Assembly (NCBI GenBank): GCA_049999805.1
Contig: JBNGIO010005963.1
Location: 1 to 30,267, forward strand
Direction of reading: 5' to 3'
Origin: Folioceros fuciformis
Lineage: Eukaryota > Anthocerotophyta > Anthocerotopsida > Anthocerotales
Length of the DNA stretch: 30,267 nucleotides
Shown: positions 1-11,773 of the stretch, in pieces
How the letters are laid out: each line of letters begins with the position of its first letter
How positions within the stretch are numbered: position 1 is the first letter of the stretch
Made by a program: the position numbers and the translations under genes
The notes under the pieces: model-generated
What the model saw: the letters and a program-made list of their open reading frames with translations, nothing else
Told to the model about the DNA's origin: nothing
The model's database searches: none

Positions 1-1946
1 CGTTCTGCGAAAGGGTTTTGTGATGGGGTATAGGGGACAGTTAACTGCCTAAGGATGCCTTTACGGTTGCAGAAAGACTGGAAGGCTTCGCTAGTGTACT
101 CACCTGCATTGTCGGTGCGCAGGGTGCCGACTAAGAAACCGGTTTGGCGTTCTACGGTGGTGAGAAACTCTTGGAAGTAATCGAAGGCTTCACTCTTGTG
201 TTTCAAAAAATAGATGTGAGTGTACCTACTCCACTCATCCATAAAAGTAAGGAAGTAAGAGTGTCCTCCGAAGGAGACTGTACTCATAGGACCGCAAATG
301 TCAGAGTGGATGATTTCCAAAAGTCTTCTAGCCCTTGTAGGTTGAGGATCTGAGAAGGGAAGTTGATTCAGTTTAGTGTACTTACAAATTTCGCAGAAGA
401 AATCTTGTGACACCTGGAGTTTAATTGGGTCTCTGTACATTGAGGGATTAGTAAGGGATTTTAGATACCTCGGGTTGATGTGACCGTCACGGCAGTGCCA
501 TAGCAGGGAGTTGGTTTTATTTTGTTCTGAAGAACTGTTTACCACAAGAGATGAGTGGGTTTGAATGTTGAGCAGATATAAATCATTGTAAGGTAGGCCA
601 TGAGCAAGGGCAATATGGTCAGGATCTTTGACATGGCTGATGGTACAGTGGTTACCGACAAATGTGATTACCAGGTCATGCTCGGTTGCTAACTTCCGAA
701 TTGACAGCAGGTTCTTTGTCATCGTCGGGACATGCAGAACTCCGTTGATGAGAAGGGTTTCTCCATTTGCAAGCCGCAACTTGATATCTCCTGACCCTTG
801 AATGGGTAATGCACTGTCGTCTCCAAGTAGGACGTGCTAGTCAGATGTCACTTGGTGATATGTGTCGAACATATCGATACTACTACAAATATGCGTCGTG
901 GCTCCTGAATCAAGGAACCATCGGTGTGGATCTGTTCTGGTAAGTGTAAGGCATACTGCCAATATGGAGCTTGCTGCGGGCTGCCTGTTGATGGTAGTGA
1001 TATGTGATTCATTCCTGGGATTGTCTCGACGAGGTTCGCCTGCCATCTTCTTACGGCACTCGTGTTCATAATGCCCGATAATTTTGCACCAGTTGCATGC
1101 TCCCTTCTGTAGTCTGTTTTGTTGTTGCCTCGGACCTGCATTAAAAGGGGGTCTCTGAGACTGACCAGCAGGTTTCCGTGAGGAGAAACTGCCAGGTCTG
1201 AAACCACCCCGCCTTGCACCACGGCCTCGTGATGCAAACAGCACTTGATTGGCTCCGGTATTGGAATGTGAGGTGCCTATGCGGCTGGATTCTTCTTCGA
1301 GGAGGGCTGCAACAACTTCTGAAAGTGTGTAAGGTGCCGAAACTCCTGCTTGGGCTGCCTGTCGAAGCGCCGTGTTTTGAGAACTGACGAACGTTCTGTA
1401 TGAGCCAGGCAATGAGGTTAGAAGAGTAACCGCTGCCTCCAATTCTGTGAGAGTAGTGCCGCTGGCGGCCAACTTGGCTCTTGCGGATCTGAACTTGTGT
1501 ATGTGTTGCTCAACGCTGTCAGATTCTTTCATTCTCAATGAGTAGAATTGACGTGTTGCATTTACAAGTGACATTGAGCTTTGGGTTTGGAACATCTCGT
1601 TGAAGGTGTTCCAAATACCGTTAGAAGTTGCCTAGCCGTGTGTATGTTGTAGCATGTTCTTATCGATTGCTGAAATAAGGATGTTGCGGGCTCGTTTGTC
1701 GCTTTTCTCCCATGCTGCAATCTGGTCAGGAGTTGCAGGCGGAGTTGATGTTGTGGATGGCTTGGGACATGTGCCATCGACGATGCCCATAAGGTCGTGC
1801 TCCTCAAGCAAGGCTTGAATTCTAATTTGCCATATGTCGTAGTCGCTCCCTGTGAAGCGATCGCGGTCTTTGAATTCCACCTTTGTGGTGTTAAAGGTTA
1901 ATGTTGGGTTGGCTGGAGTGCTGACAGGTTGATGATGCGTTGCCAT
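1..1946 (-). pseudogene. copia gag-pol polyprotein (gag, protease, integrase core), interrupted by two TAG codons
   Basis: The frame opens at an ATG at 1946 (MATHHQ) and continues in one frame to the window edge apart from TAG codons at about 1632-1634 and 837-839. Gag shows the copia-type N-terminus (DRFTGSDYDIW) and a CCHC zinc knuckle, CNWCKIIGHYEHEC, encoded near 1090-1050. The aspartic protease signature WFLDSGATTHIC follows near 920-885. After the second stop the same frame gives the GAG-pre-integrase region (LLWHCRDGHIN, then CEICKYTK), integrase Asp motifs HSDICGP and RTDNAGEY, and YTPSQN..AER at the edge, where the third catalytic Glu lies. The zinc-binding region reads WHCRDGH where WHRRLGH is usual. 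With only two lesions and otherwise open frames this is a fairly young copy, but as assembled it cannot make a full polyprotein. Gag would bind RNA and form particles; integrase would insert the cDNA. Confidence 0.88.
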
Positions 1947-2046
1947 TACGCGGCGGCGGTGCCTGGTGCTGCTGGCTTGTGTTGCTAGGGGATCGAAATC
2001 GAACATATGCTGCAAGGATCAACAGATTAGTGATCCAGGTAACCTA
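1917..2046. repeat. 130-bp direct repeat, copy 1, abutting the N gap
   Basis: This stretch, from gagtgctgacaggttgatg to ccaggtaaccta, recurs at 2247-2376 with about four mismatches. It covers the 5' end of copia gag, including its ATG. Copy 1 is in frame with the rest of gag; copy 2 lies on the LTR side of the gap. Confidence 0.93.
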
Positions 2047-2246
2047 NNNNNNNNNNNNNNNNNNNNNNNNNNNNNNNNNNNNNNNNNNNNNNNNNNNNNN
2101 NNNNNNNNNNNNNNNNNNNNNNNNNNNNNNNNNNNNNNNNNNNNNNNNNNNNNNNNNNNNNNNNNNNNNNNNNNNNNNNNNNNNNNNNNNNNNNNNNNNN
2201 NNNNNNNNNNNNNNNNNNNNNNNNNNNNNNNNNNNNNNNNNNNNNN
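2047..2246. other. assembly gap of exactly 200 N
   Basis: A run of 200 N lies within the copia element, directly between two copies of a 130-bp repeat. The round length suggests a placeholder of unknown true size. Confidence 0.99.
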
Positions 2247-2376
2247 GAGTGCTGACAAGTTGATGATGCGTTGCCATTACGCGGCGGCGGCGCATGGTGC
2301 TGCTGGCTTGTGTTGCTAGGGGATCGAAAGCGAACATATGCTGCAAGGATCAACAGATTAGTGATCCAGGTAACCT
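2247..2376. repeat. 130-bp direct repeat, copy 2
   Basis: Second copy of the 1917-2046 sequence, with differences such as caagttg for caggttg, gcgcatgg for gtgcctgg and gaaagcg for gaaatcg. It encodes a second version of the gag start (MATHHQLVST). It may be a true internal duplication, or two element copies or haplotypes joined wrongly at the gap. Confidence 0.93.
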
Positions 2377-2813
2377 ACTTGCGCTTACAGAAATTGTACA
2401 GTTCTCGGCAGAGGGCTTCCAGTTGCGACTCTATGCAGTTCAGCTGAATCTTTAGATACTCAGGACTTGCGACGACTATAGAAGGAAAGGGTGCCGTGTG
2501 GGAGCAGCCGTGAAGATGCGTAGGGTATGTGGAGAATTGCGCTTGAAAGTGAATCGAAACTGGTGGGCGTGGTGGTGCTGATGCAAGTCGCGACTGTGGA
2601 AGATGGGATGGTGTCCTGTGCGCGGCGGCTGAGCAATCGTTGCAAAATTTTGTGGCTTGTGGAGCAAGTCTGCCTTGTGGCGCGAAGCACGCTGGATGGC
2701 AGCGCCGAGGCATGCTGAAATCGGAATTTCAAGTCGGGGTGTTGCAGAGTACGCCGACCTTCATGTTGCGAGAAAGCCGGCGGGAGGCGACGCCAGGCGG
2801 CGATGAGCCGACC
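2377..2813 (-). other. copia 5' leader between primer-binding site and gag
   Basis: This stretch lies between the primer-binding site and the duplicated gag start. Overlapping frames of 112 and 131 codons are open on the minus strand. The first ends in a helical-looking segment (SQLEALCRELYNFCKRK), but I recognise no domain. It probably serves as untranslated leader with packaging signals, as in other copia elements; the open frames may be incidental. Confidence 0.55.
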
Positions 2814-2826
2814 GGCTCTGATACCA
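2814..2826 (-). other. primer-binding site, initiator tRNA-Met type
   Basis: The minus strand reads TGGTATCAGAGCC directly next to the CA end of the LTR. This is the usual plant copia primer site, complementary to the 3' end of initiator tRNA-Met, and primes minus-strand DNA synthesis. It fixes the inner edge of the 5' LTR at 2827. Confidence 0.92.
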
Positions 2827-3075
2827 TGTAGATACGGTAATAGTAATAATCTCATATTAGAAAGGGGTATTAAGTGCCCTTATATAGGCTTACATAAAGC
2901 GGTTCGTAACTGCTGCTATATAACTGTTTTAATAAAACTACTTAAACTGCTTAAACTGATTTCTTATATTAGCCCTAGCGAAACGTGCCCTAAAACTCAA
3001 GTTTACTGGTGTGTGTGTAAAAACGACTGCGCGTCAATAATCAGATCCCTATTACCAAGTTATCCCTCCATTGCA
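2827..3075 (-). repeat. copia 5' LTR (outer end uncertain)
   Basis: The inner edge is set by the primer site; on the plus strand the LTR begins TGTAGATACGG, so its minus-strand end is CA. A TATA-like TATATAAG lies on the minus strand at about 2886-2879, some 55 bp before the LTR end, which would give a short R-U5. A second TATA-like element is near 2917. The outer edge could not be fixed; 3075 is a guess at a plausible CA terminus. Confidence 0.55.
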
Positions 3076-4641
3076 AGGAGTGAGGGATGATTGCTGCTCA
3101 GTTGCTTACCTCCAAGTTCTCAAAGCATCTTAAGACTTCGAAATTATGACAAGATCCAAAGTGTGGTATCAAGTTTGTAATGCATCTTAAAAATCTAATG
3201 TGAACATGAGTACTTCTATGATTATCGGAGTTAATAGAAGACTTGGTAATTACTTGACAAAAATAAAATGGAAAGGTATCTACCCCAAAAGAAGTGAGTT
3301 ATACCACCAAAGGTAACTTGGGCGATCGGGAAAAATCCCTATTATGCCTAAGAACTACAAACAGTACCTAAGATATCGCCTTACAAAAGGAAGAAGGGTC
3401 TATCTACCACTAAAGTTGCTAGAGTTGCTAACACCACCTCATCTGTCATTGTTGTCGTCCACATCTTCCAAGCATTGTGGTCGTTCATACACATGACGCC
3501 AATGGCGAAATCATGATCATTAGAGTTAATATCTATGTAAATCCTTATATGCTAACCTCCAGTAGTTACAACTTCTCTTAATCCTTTCATACCTACAAAC
3601 GAAAAGTCTTTTTGAAGTCTTGCATCAAGGCGGTTCCCTCACAACATAAAAAATGGGCTTGGTCTTCCTGTTTCATATATTGTAGCATTTTCTCTCAACA
3701 TGAAAAATGGGCTTAGTCTTCCTCTTTCGTATATTGTAGCATTTTTTCGGCAAAGGGATTTTATTGCTCTACAAAGTGCATTGTTGACTAATGCGTTATA
3801 TACAAGACAACAACGTTGGCAAGAGAGGTGGCATCAAGCAACCCCAATGGTAGGTAGACCCTTTCAAACGACTCTCTTTGGCCAAAATCATGTGTTTGGA
3901 AAACCATTGCTCCAAAGTAAGTGGTGAGGTTGCTTTGGAGCTCCCACCTCTTCTGTCTCTTGCTAAGTAGATAGCAGTTGTATCACAACTAGATAGCAGT
4001 TGTATCCAGGCCCAGAGTAATGATAAAAACCAAGGCCTCGCTATGGTGCATTTGGGAGTAGGTGTTCATTGCAAATAAAAGCCTTAAATTGACAACTTCA
4101 GCTTTCTCATATTCACGAACTACAATCAATGGAATCACACATGCCCACGAAGGAAATCTCTTTTCCAATAATACACGTTACTCCTATATGTGAAGGGGTC
4201 TTTGGCCCTCTTGAAGTTGTTCCTCATCAGTTGGGTAGACGAGATTTTTCATCTTCTTTTAATAATATATATCATTCGAGTCCACATACTTACAAATTAC
4301 ATACATGCATATGTGCATATATTTCGATACAGCAGTAAGGGCGGATGTAATAGTCATGGGCTTTGGACTGAAAGACTGGTTCCTCCTTGGGCTATGCCTG
4401 AGGTGATGGCAGCGCCTGGCGCATAGCAGGCACGGTGGCGTGGGTGCGATCGACTGTGGCCGTCAGATCTACAATTGTGTCATCCACATCTGGCAGTTTG
4501 TAGTTTGTTTCCCAATTCCTTTGCTTCCCGATTTCAGCCCCTTCGCGCTGCTACCGAGGTGGTCTGTCGCGGAATGCCATGCGTTTGGTTTCCATCTCCC
4601 GGTTTGTTGCCAGGCTTACACGCTGTTGAAAAATCCCGCCA
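3076..4641. other. intergenic region with a small tandem duplication; promoter side of the 17-exon gene
   Basis: I see no convincing gene. Short open frames at 3700-3927, 4129-4338 and 4440-4658 lack recognisable motifs. The stretch holds a 54-bp tandem duplication (listed separately) and a 16-bp duplication, agatagcagttgtatc, at about 3968 and 3990. The last 300 bp become more GC-rich and probably contain the promoter and 5' UTR of the gene starting at 4642. Confidence 0.6.
3642..3749. repeat. 54-bp direct tandem repeat, two copies
   Basis: Units 3642-3695 and 3696-3749 both begin caacat.aaaaatgggctt and carry cttcctnttTc.tatattgtagc. They differ at a handful of positions. No coding role is evident. 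Confidence 0.85.
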
Positions 4642-7600
4642 ATGGAATTGGAGCATGAGCATCCAGAGGCATCAATGAGCAGCCCAACGATGGCAGCCAA
4701 TAAAGTGGGCATGGGAGGAACAAGCAAACGAGAGGTTGGGTTATCTAGGCTGAGCTTGGTAGTCTCGCATAAGCAAAGGCCACAACAGCGGAAGCACCCA
4801 GAGCCCCTTCGTCGGGCAGTCGCGGACTGCCTCTCAGCTGGACCTCATGCTGCTGCCTCAGTTTTCTCATCTGAGGCTGTTCGTACCCTACAGGTAACGT
4901 CTGTACTCCCGAATGTGTACGTAAATACATGTGGCCTGAATGGGACTCGTGGTAGAGCTAGATAGGGTGACCTGTACCTCTTGTTTGGCCTTGCCTGGCT
5001 GAACGCTGAAGAATTGCTCTCCAGGATTATCTTGCAACTCCAGGTTCCGTGGATTCTGCTTACATGGTTCTCCTGGAGCATGCTGTTGCAGAGCGAGATC
5101 GTAGGTTTGATTCCCTCGCCACGTTTTCTTGAGCTTCTTCGGTTTTCGTGGTTATTAATTCTGTTCTGGTGTTGAGGACCTTTTTGTTACTCACTGTGCA
5201 TGCCCATCTTTTGCAGTCCTCCTGTTATTCCCAAGTGCGTTGCCCTTCTCAAGAAATATCTTTTCAGGTAGGTTTCTTGTCAGCAGGCCATTGTCGTGTG
5301 TAATTGGATATGCCTCTCGGCTCATTTGGGACCTCGGCTAGTGCTTTATAACTTGTGATGTGCTTTTGGTGACAGATACATCCCTCATGATCCAACGCTG
5401 CAGCAGATCGACAATTTCTGTGCAGGGCTGATTGCAGAGTTACAAGCCAGCAATGGAGAGCATTACCATTCCAGTCCAGTGCTGGAGGCCTCACTGGACG
5501 TGCCGCTTGGGAAGATATTGTCTGGGAGTCAAAAATCGACTTTGGCAAATGCAGCTCTTGTTAAGTCTCTCATCTATGTTCGGTCACTTGTTGCCCGGCA
5601 TCTCCCTCGGTATTCCTTCCAGCCATCAAAGTACAGGAGCAGTTTTCCAGTCTTGGCAAAACCCCTTTCGCCTGCGTTGTCCTCTATTAGGAGCAGATCC
5701 TCCTATGGTCCTAACAGGGGCGTCTCAGAAGGTCTGGAAGCAGCAAAGTCTGCAGCTATGACAGCGTTGGCATTAGAAGGGATTGATGCAGGACAGGATG
5801 ATTTTCTGGCTGCTGATCTCCTGAAGTGGTGTTGGCTTGGCGGCAAAGGGCAGCAGGCCTGGGCACCCTCTCCAATCATGATGGGCAGGTAAGTGGACCT
5901 AAAGTCGTGCTCTGGTCATGGTTGTGAGCCTACTTTCTTGACAAGTTGCAAACTGAGCTGGTTGTGACACTGGTATGGCAGTGGAGGTATTGCAAGGCCG
6001 CAGGTTGAGCGTATGCAAAGTCTTACTGAGCAGGGAGCAGCTGCACTTTTTATGCATGGTTTTAGAAATGGCATAACTGATCGTGAAGCAAGCCATGGTG
6101 AGAAGAAGCACCGCAAAGATTTTGATCCGGAACAGCATCTAACAAGGTCATCTACTATGACCACAGTCGCTGACACAGCAGCTGCAAGGTCACATCAGCG
6201 TGCAATTGCAGCTGCAAAGAGGGCGAATGGTCACGCCTCCACTCGGTGGTAGGTTGTACTGCGAACTGCTGTTGCCAAATTTGGTTCTCTTAAGCTGGTT
6301 ATGCATGTAGACTGTATGGGAGCCAGGATCCTCCAGTGCTTGTGTCATGGCAGCAGATTTTTGTAAGGCCTGATTAGCTCACATGATGCTCTCTTTCTGT
6401 GCACATGGACTAATGTCTAGGAGCTTTATGATGTCGATGGTATTCAGGGATGGAGAGGTTAGTTCAACCACTCTGCGGGGACCAGTGAGCACCTTGCGCA
6501 GGCGTCCTCGGCCTCTTTTTCAGTATAGATATTACAGGTAGGCTGGACCTCTGAATCCTCTGTTGCATGTGGTGCGTGTATTGACAGGCACAACTATCTT
6601 TTAATATGGGTGCCTTTTGCTCTTCTTGTAGCGCCTGACTGCAGATATGGTATGAACCTGGTCCAAAGTGAAGCTTTTTCTTTTATTGATGTGATAGCAC
6701 GTGCCTGCATGAATTGGGAGATTCTTAGTCTTAAGTCCATCACGTGAAACTTTGTAGAGCTTGGAGTCTTATAGTCATACTCTCATGCATTTTGTATGTG
6801 GTGCGTGTATGTGTTCCCATCAGCGAGCAGCAGCCTCTCCGGCTTAGTGAGGCTGAAATGGAAGAAGTGATAACTGCTGTCTGTACTGATGCGACTGGCA
6901 CGACGGGAATCGCATTGACAATTGGTCCAGCATTTGCAAACAACCAGGCAGGAAAGCCTGGAGTGGATGCTGCAAACGTTGCAGCAAGTGTTTTGATCAA
7001 GCTACTTATCAACATGTGGGTTGTTGAGGATCTAGGTTTCAGATTTGGTTCTAGCACATCTGCTTTGTTTTCTCCATGATTTTTGTGCTGATATATTGCA
7101 CCTACAGGTACATGTCAGACTCTCGAACGGCAGCTCCTCTCACTTTGCTTGTTCTTCAGGTACAGTATGTGCATTATAACTTTGCATCATATTTTGTGGT
7201 TGCACTGTAATGTTGGTCTTTGTCAAATACGGATGGTTGTTACTCTTAGGGCATGCTTGGCTCTTCAGCTGTGGCAGTCCGGATTCGTGCATTTGATCTG
7301 GTGTTAAATCTCGGAGTCCATGCTCATCTATTGGAGCCTATGCCAAGTGAGGATACTGCGGTGGGAGGGGACATAGGCTCAACGTTGGGTAGTTCCTCCT
7401 TGAAGATACCAAGGGTTGACCAGAATGGTTCTAGCGAAAGCCCTCTCTCAGGTGGAGTTTCAGAAGGCACAACGATGATGAAGGCTGAAGACAGGGCTGG
7501 ACAAAGAACTCCTGCTGCTGTGAGACAGTTCGAAGCTTGGCTATTAGATATCCTGTGCGAGATGATGCTTTACCTTCGACAGGTAGTACCAAAATCGAGG

Positions 7601-10576
7601 GCACAGTATCTAGCCTTCTGCATCATGCTCTTTCTTTTGTCTGTTGCTTAAGCAGAGTTGTTGCACTCGGGCTTAGAATTGCGAACCCCTGTTTCAGTCT
7701 GAAGAAGTGGAAGAAGGAGTGTGGGCATCTGCGTTAAGCTGCCTGTTGTACTTGGTTTGTGATCGTGGGAGAATTCGACGGGAGCAGTTACAAGGAGTCG
7801 ATATTAGGGTAAGCACTTACAAACATGACAGTAATTTCTTCTCTGTACCATTGATTTCTTTTTCTACTTAATCCAACTGCTGATGTTTATCTTTTATTGG
7901 ACAGAGTCATTTACAAGCACAAGGTGTTGACTGGGCTCTTTGGTTATTCATGTGAGGCAGGTATTAAAATCCATGCTAGAAGTTAGCTGGGAGAATGCCT
8001 GGGCTGACGAGATTCATAGCCGACTCGTCCAAGTTCTGACAAACATGTTGTATAAGCTGCCATCTAAGTCCGAAGCCTCAAGATCCAATCGACCCTCCTT
8101 TGACGTGGAGCAGCTAGACATCTTGGGTGGAATTGAGTTTGTTTGTGTTGAGGTCAATTCCAGTTTCCTTTCAATCGTCCACCAGTGTCACTGGTTTTCA
8201 ATATGCACAGCACCTTGGTAAATGCGTTGTTGCTGGTTGTCAGTGCTAGAGGAAGCCTTTCCTTCCGCATTGTGATTGTGCGGTTTTGTTTCTTACACGA
8301 TGCGTATTCTGTTTGGTTGCAGTTCGCAAGAGCAAAATCACCTGAGGCAAAGCGCAATCTATTTGCAGTAATTTTTGATTATGTCCTGCATGACTTGAAT
8401 AACATGGGGAATATGGTTGGTAAACCAGTTCCAAGTATGGGGGAGATTCAGGCTGTGGCAACAGCCCTTGCACTGGCAGAAGCTCCCGAATGCATGGCTC
8501 TTGCGTTTAAGCAAGGGCTGCAAGGAATCGGAGTCAGCCTGGCAAAAGCAATTGAGACTGCAATGTCACGGGACATAACTAGCAACCGCCTCAATGGCAT
8601 GGTATGATGGAACCTGTGGGTGCTAGAAGCAGGACACATTGCTGTTTACTTGGAGGAGGGTGAAGTGTTCATTGCTATGCACTGAAGCTGAAATTCTTGC
8701 TAATATGTAGCATCTGTGTTGTGCTTGGCAGTTGCTTGGTGACGTTGTTGGGTCACTCGATATGCTAGCAGCCACATATGCTCGTTTGGATGCGGAATTT
8801 CTTGAGCTAGTGCCTGCGACAATGGTAGCCGAAGGGCTCAACTTGGCTGCTGGTGGCTCCCTTGGGATTAGTAACAATTTTGATTTCGCCGTATTGTCCA
8901 AAGCATGGGCAACTTTGCACACTCTCCTCCACTCTTCACAGCCATCATATCGTCATAATGGCTACTCTTGGTTGCTGGAGCTGCTGCTAGCAGAAATGGC
9001 CAAAGGAGGAGTTAAGCAACCAAGTAAGCTCAACACTTACGTTTTGTTGCGTCAGCTGGAAAGAAGCTCTCCGACTATTTCTCCCGCTGTGCGTCTTCTG
9101 TGTGGTCTATTAAAATCGAAGGAGCCACATATTCGCAGAGGTTTCATCATCATTTTCGAAAGACTTCTGCTGCATTGTCAGAAGCCAGGTTGGGACATTG
9201 AAGTAGTCTCGTCTAGCACAGTGGAAGGCGAGAATGACCAGGATGGTGGGAGGAATGCCAGAGCACAGGAGCAGGCAGTCGCTTTGCAAGGGCTTATCAT
9301 TGGCGCTCTTTGGCAAGTGATCTCAGCAAGAGAAAAGGATTGCACAAACATTTTGCAGGTGGATGCCACTAGTGATCAGAGTTGCTCGTGCTTTCAATTT
9401 TGAACAACTTGTGGACCATTCCCTGTTGTATAGGGCGAGCAGGGCAGGACATCTGCTATTTGATTTGTTACTTGCGTGGTTTTGCATGGGTGAGTATGTG
9501 TGTGAAATATTGAATGATGTCATGTGTTGTGGTTGTAGATGTGCAACATGATGTTCTCTCAACTTTGTGTAATATGGCCACCACCATCGAGTTCACGTCG
9601 CGGAAGTTTCAGTGCGCAGCCATCGTTCTATGGTTCAACCCAGTTGGCTGACCCGAAGCAGGAAGTTTTTTTCTCAACTTTGAGCGAGAATGAGCAGCGA
9701 CTAGGTGGGAGTGGTAGACGGGATGACGTGGGTGGCGCGGTAAAGAGTGGTACAAGCGGCAGTGGAACAAGTTCCTGGGCGTCAATGCTCCTTAGTGGAC
9801 AAGCTGCTGTTCCTAAGCTCTTGCTGGCTAACATGCCTACACCACTCCTTTATTGGCCACTTACTGAGCTGCCTGAAGCAGCACCTGAGGATATTACGCT
9901 TGGGGTGGCTGTCGGAAGCAGGGGAGGAGGAAGTGTTCCAGGTGGTGCCAGTGATGTTAGGGCTGCCCTGCTCTTGTTGCTGATTGGTAAATGTACAGCA
10001 TATCCAGCTGCATTGGATGAAGTTGGCGGTGAAAAGTTTTTCAGGTGGGAGAAGGTTTGGTGGTTGTGTTGTTTGGAACAGGTTTTGTGTTGCATCTTTC
10101 ATAACTTCACCAGATAGACCATGTGGTTATCACCACAAATTAACTCTCATAATACTTGCGATCACCAGGTCATTGCTAGATGATGCAGATGCCCGTATAG
10201 CTTACTACAGTGCCGCGTTTCTTCTGAAGGTGAGATAGGTGTGACGTTTTCTGAGCAGAAGTGTAAGATGCGATGGCAGAGTTTACATCAACCTTTCTGT
10301 GGGTTGTGTTGTGTTTATTCAGCGGATGATGAATGAAGATCCGGAGAATTATCAGCGTATGCTACACAATCTCGTCTACAAAGCTCAGCAGGTAGGCAAG
10401 GGCAATTGCTGCGGTCTTGGATTAAGTTCACGGTATTGGTCGGCGAGCGTTGGTATTGAAGAGGGGCTAACGAGTGTGTGCACCTGGATGCACAGAGCAA
10501 CAACGAAAAGCTTCTGGAGAATCCGTATTTGCAATTGCGTGGTATCTTTCAGGAAATTAGAAGCCAGCAACTATAA
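4642..10576 (+). CDS. plant-conserved helical-repeat protein of unknown function, 17 exons, 1251 residues
   Basis: Exons: 4642-4893, 5025-5104, 5217-5267, 5376-5888, 5982-6248, 6448-6537, 6824-7015, 7108-7159, 7250-7582, 7698-7808, 7961-8152, 8323-8601, 8732-9358, 9539-10044, 10169-10229, 10323-10391, 10496-10576. All introns are GT-AG, phases agree, and the sum is 3756 nt including TAA. The chain follows, in order, a large plant protein family I recall as Arabidopsis At3g12590-like: HPEPLRRAVADCL near the start, SAALVKSLIYVRSLVARH, RPRPLFQYRYYSEQQPLRL, IRAFDLVLNLGVHAHLLEP, WASALSCLLYLVCDRGRIRR, LGGIEFVCVE, SVRLLCGLLKS-type segments, YWPLTELPEAAPEDITLGVA and DDADARIAYYSAAFLLKRMM. It looks like an all-helical ARM/HEAT-type scaffold with no signal peptide or membrane segment. 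An in-frame TGA at 4627 limits the start; ATG 4675 (MSSPT) is an alternative nearer the family's N-terminus. No catalytic motif is seen, and I know of no established function. Confidence 0.93.
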
Positions 10577-11773
10577 TGTCACAAGTCCACCAAAGCGGAA
10601 AGATGGGTGAAAGATAAATCTCTCCATATATCCTGTCTGTTTCAGCCCTCCAGAACAGCCTCGTCACGTACAGTACGTGCCTAGAGAGAAATGCAGCAGT
10701 TGATATGGTGGGTAGCATCTGTGTGGGGCGGCGTCATTTCATGGGTGCTGCACAGCGTGACTCCTCGCCATCCGAGTGGAACGCAAATACAACGTGGTCG
10801 TCAGCCTTAGAAGTGAGATGCGATCTATATGAACTGCCAGTTCCCACTTAAAACTATCACCTCGTGTCACCGAAGTGTTGCCACCCATTTGATGGGTGAC
10901 GAGCTGCTTTCTGAAGACGCCTACCGTCACCCTCAGAGAAATCATAACATCCTGTCTGGCCCTCCAGTCCTTGCACTAGACGCCCAGCTGCCTGAGTCGG
11001 ATGCCCAGCAATGGTTTTCATGTTTGTGGAATCCCTCTTGAAGGTGTCGTTCAAAATTCAAATGGAAGCACTCCTCCGCTCTCAAGTGGCACATCTGTTG
11101 AGTCCAAGGAACGGCACGACAAACACGAAATCTGCAGTAATCTGCAATCCTTCCTCAGCGGTCAAAGGAGTCAGTGAGTACCAAGTTGATCTGAACAGTA
11201 ACGTGTACAGCGCAACTAATCAGCTAGCCTCCAGACCCCGGACGCACACAGGTCCAGCAAACATACAGCCGACGATCGAGCAGTTGTTATATTCCGGATG
11301 TATTTACCATGACAGGTCCTACTAGATGTGAGTTCCCTGGCAAGGCTGCACAGCCAGGACCCGGCCTAGGGACTCGATACGGCATCACTCGGACGAAGAG
11401 CCTCCTGCTGCTGCGAAAGTGTAATGTATTCGAAACATTCCTGCAGTCTACAGTTGCTACTTCGACAGTTATTCTCACAGACATATCAACGCACACTGTG
11501 CAGAAAAATGTAGTTGCTGTAGAAGAGGAAAGATTCCAGCCCTTGAAACCCGTGCAATCTTGGAGAGCGATATCCAGATGCTATCCAATTGAAAGATGTG
11601 CTGTCCATCAAACCTCCACCTTAATACCCGGACACCATCCAATTCAAAGATGTCCTGACCATGAATCCGTCTCCGGCTGGCAATCTGATTCCAACAAGCA
11701 TGACGACCACAAGAACGGGCAGCAACTCTCCACAACCCCGCTCCACTCGCTGAACTAATTCATCAAACTCCCA
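10577..11773. other. intergenic region between the 17-exon gene and GULLO copy A
   Basis: This holds the 3' UTR of the preceding gene and the promoter/5' UTR of GULLO copy A. A frame at 11309-11758 is open but has no recognisable features. A partial direct repeat starts at 11583 and 11637 (atccaatt.aaagatgt.ctg.ccat), about 54 bp apart and roughly 1.6 copies. Nothing else stands out. Confidence 0.6.

Larger units (their letters stand above)
1..3075 (-). mobile_element. Ty1/copia LTR retrotransposon, 5' portion, truncated by the window edge
   Basis: Reading the minus strand from right to left there is an LTR ending in CA at 2827, a primer-binding site for initiator tRNA-Met, a leader of about 450 bp, then gag, protease, GAG-pre-integrase and the integrase core, which runs off the window at position 1. 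Protease before integrase, with reverse transcriptase not yet reached, is the copia order. The 3' half (reverse transcriptase, RNase H, 3' LTR) lies to the left of this window. The outer LTR edge is not defined because the partner LTR and the target-site duplication are not visible, so 3075 is approximate. The element is not intact: two in-frame TAG codons and an assembly gap interrupt it. Confidence 0.9.

Noticed and set aside
2341-2378. Intron-like 38-nt stretch on the minus strand in the copia leader (GTAGGT to CTTGCAG, with a CTAAT branch-like site)
   Set aside because: Far shorter than the smallest plant introns and located at the edge of the duplicated, gap-adjacent sequence; most likely coincidence.
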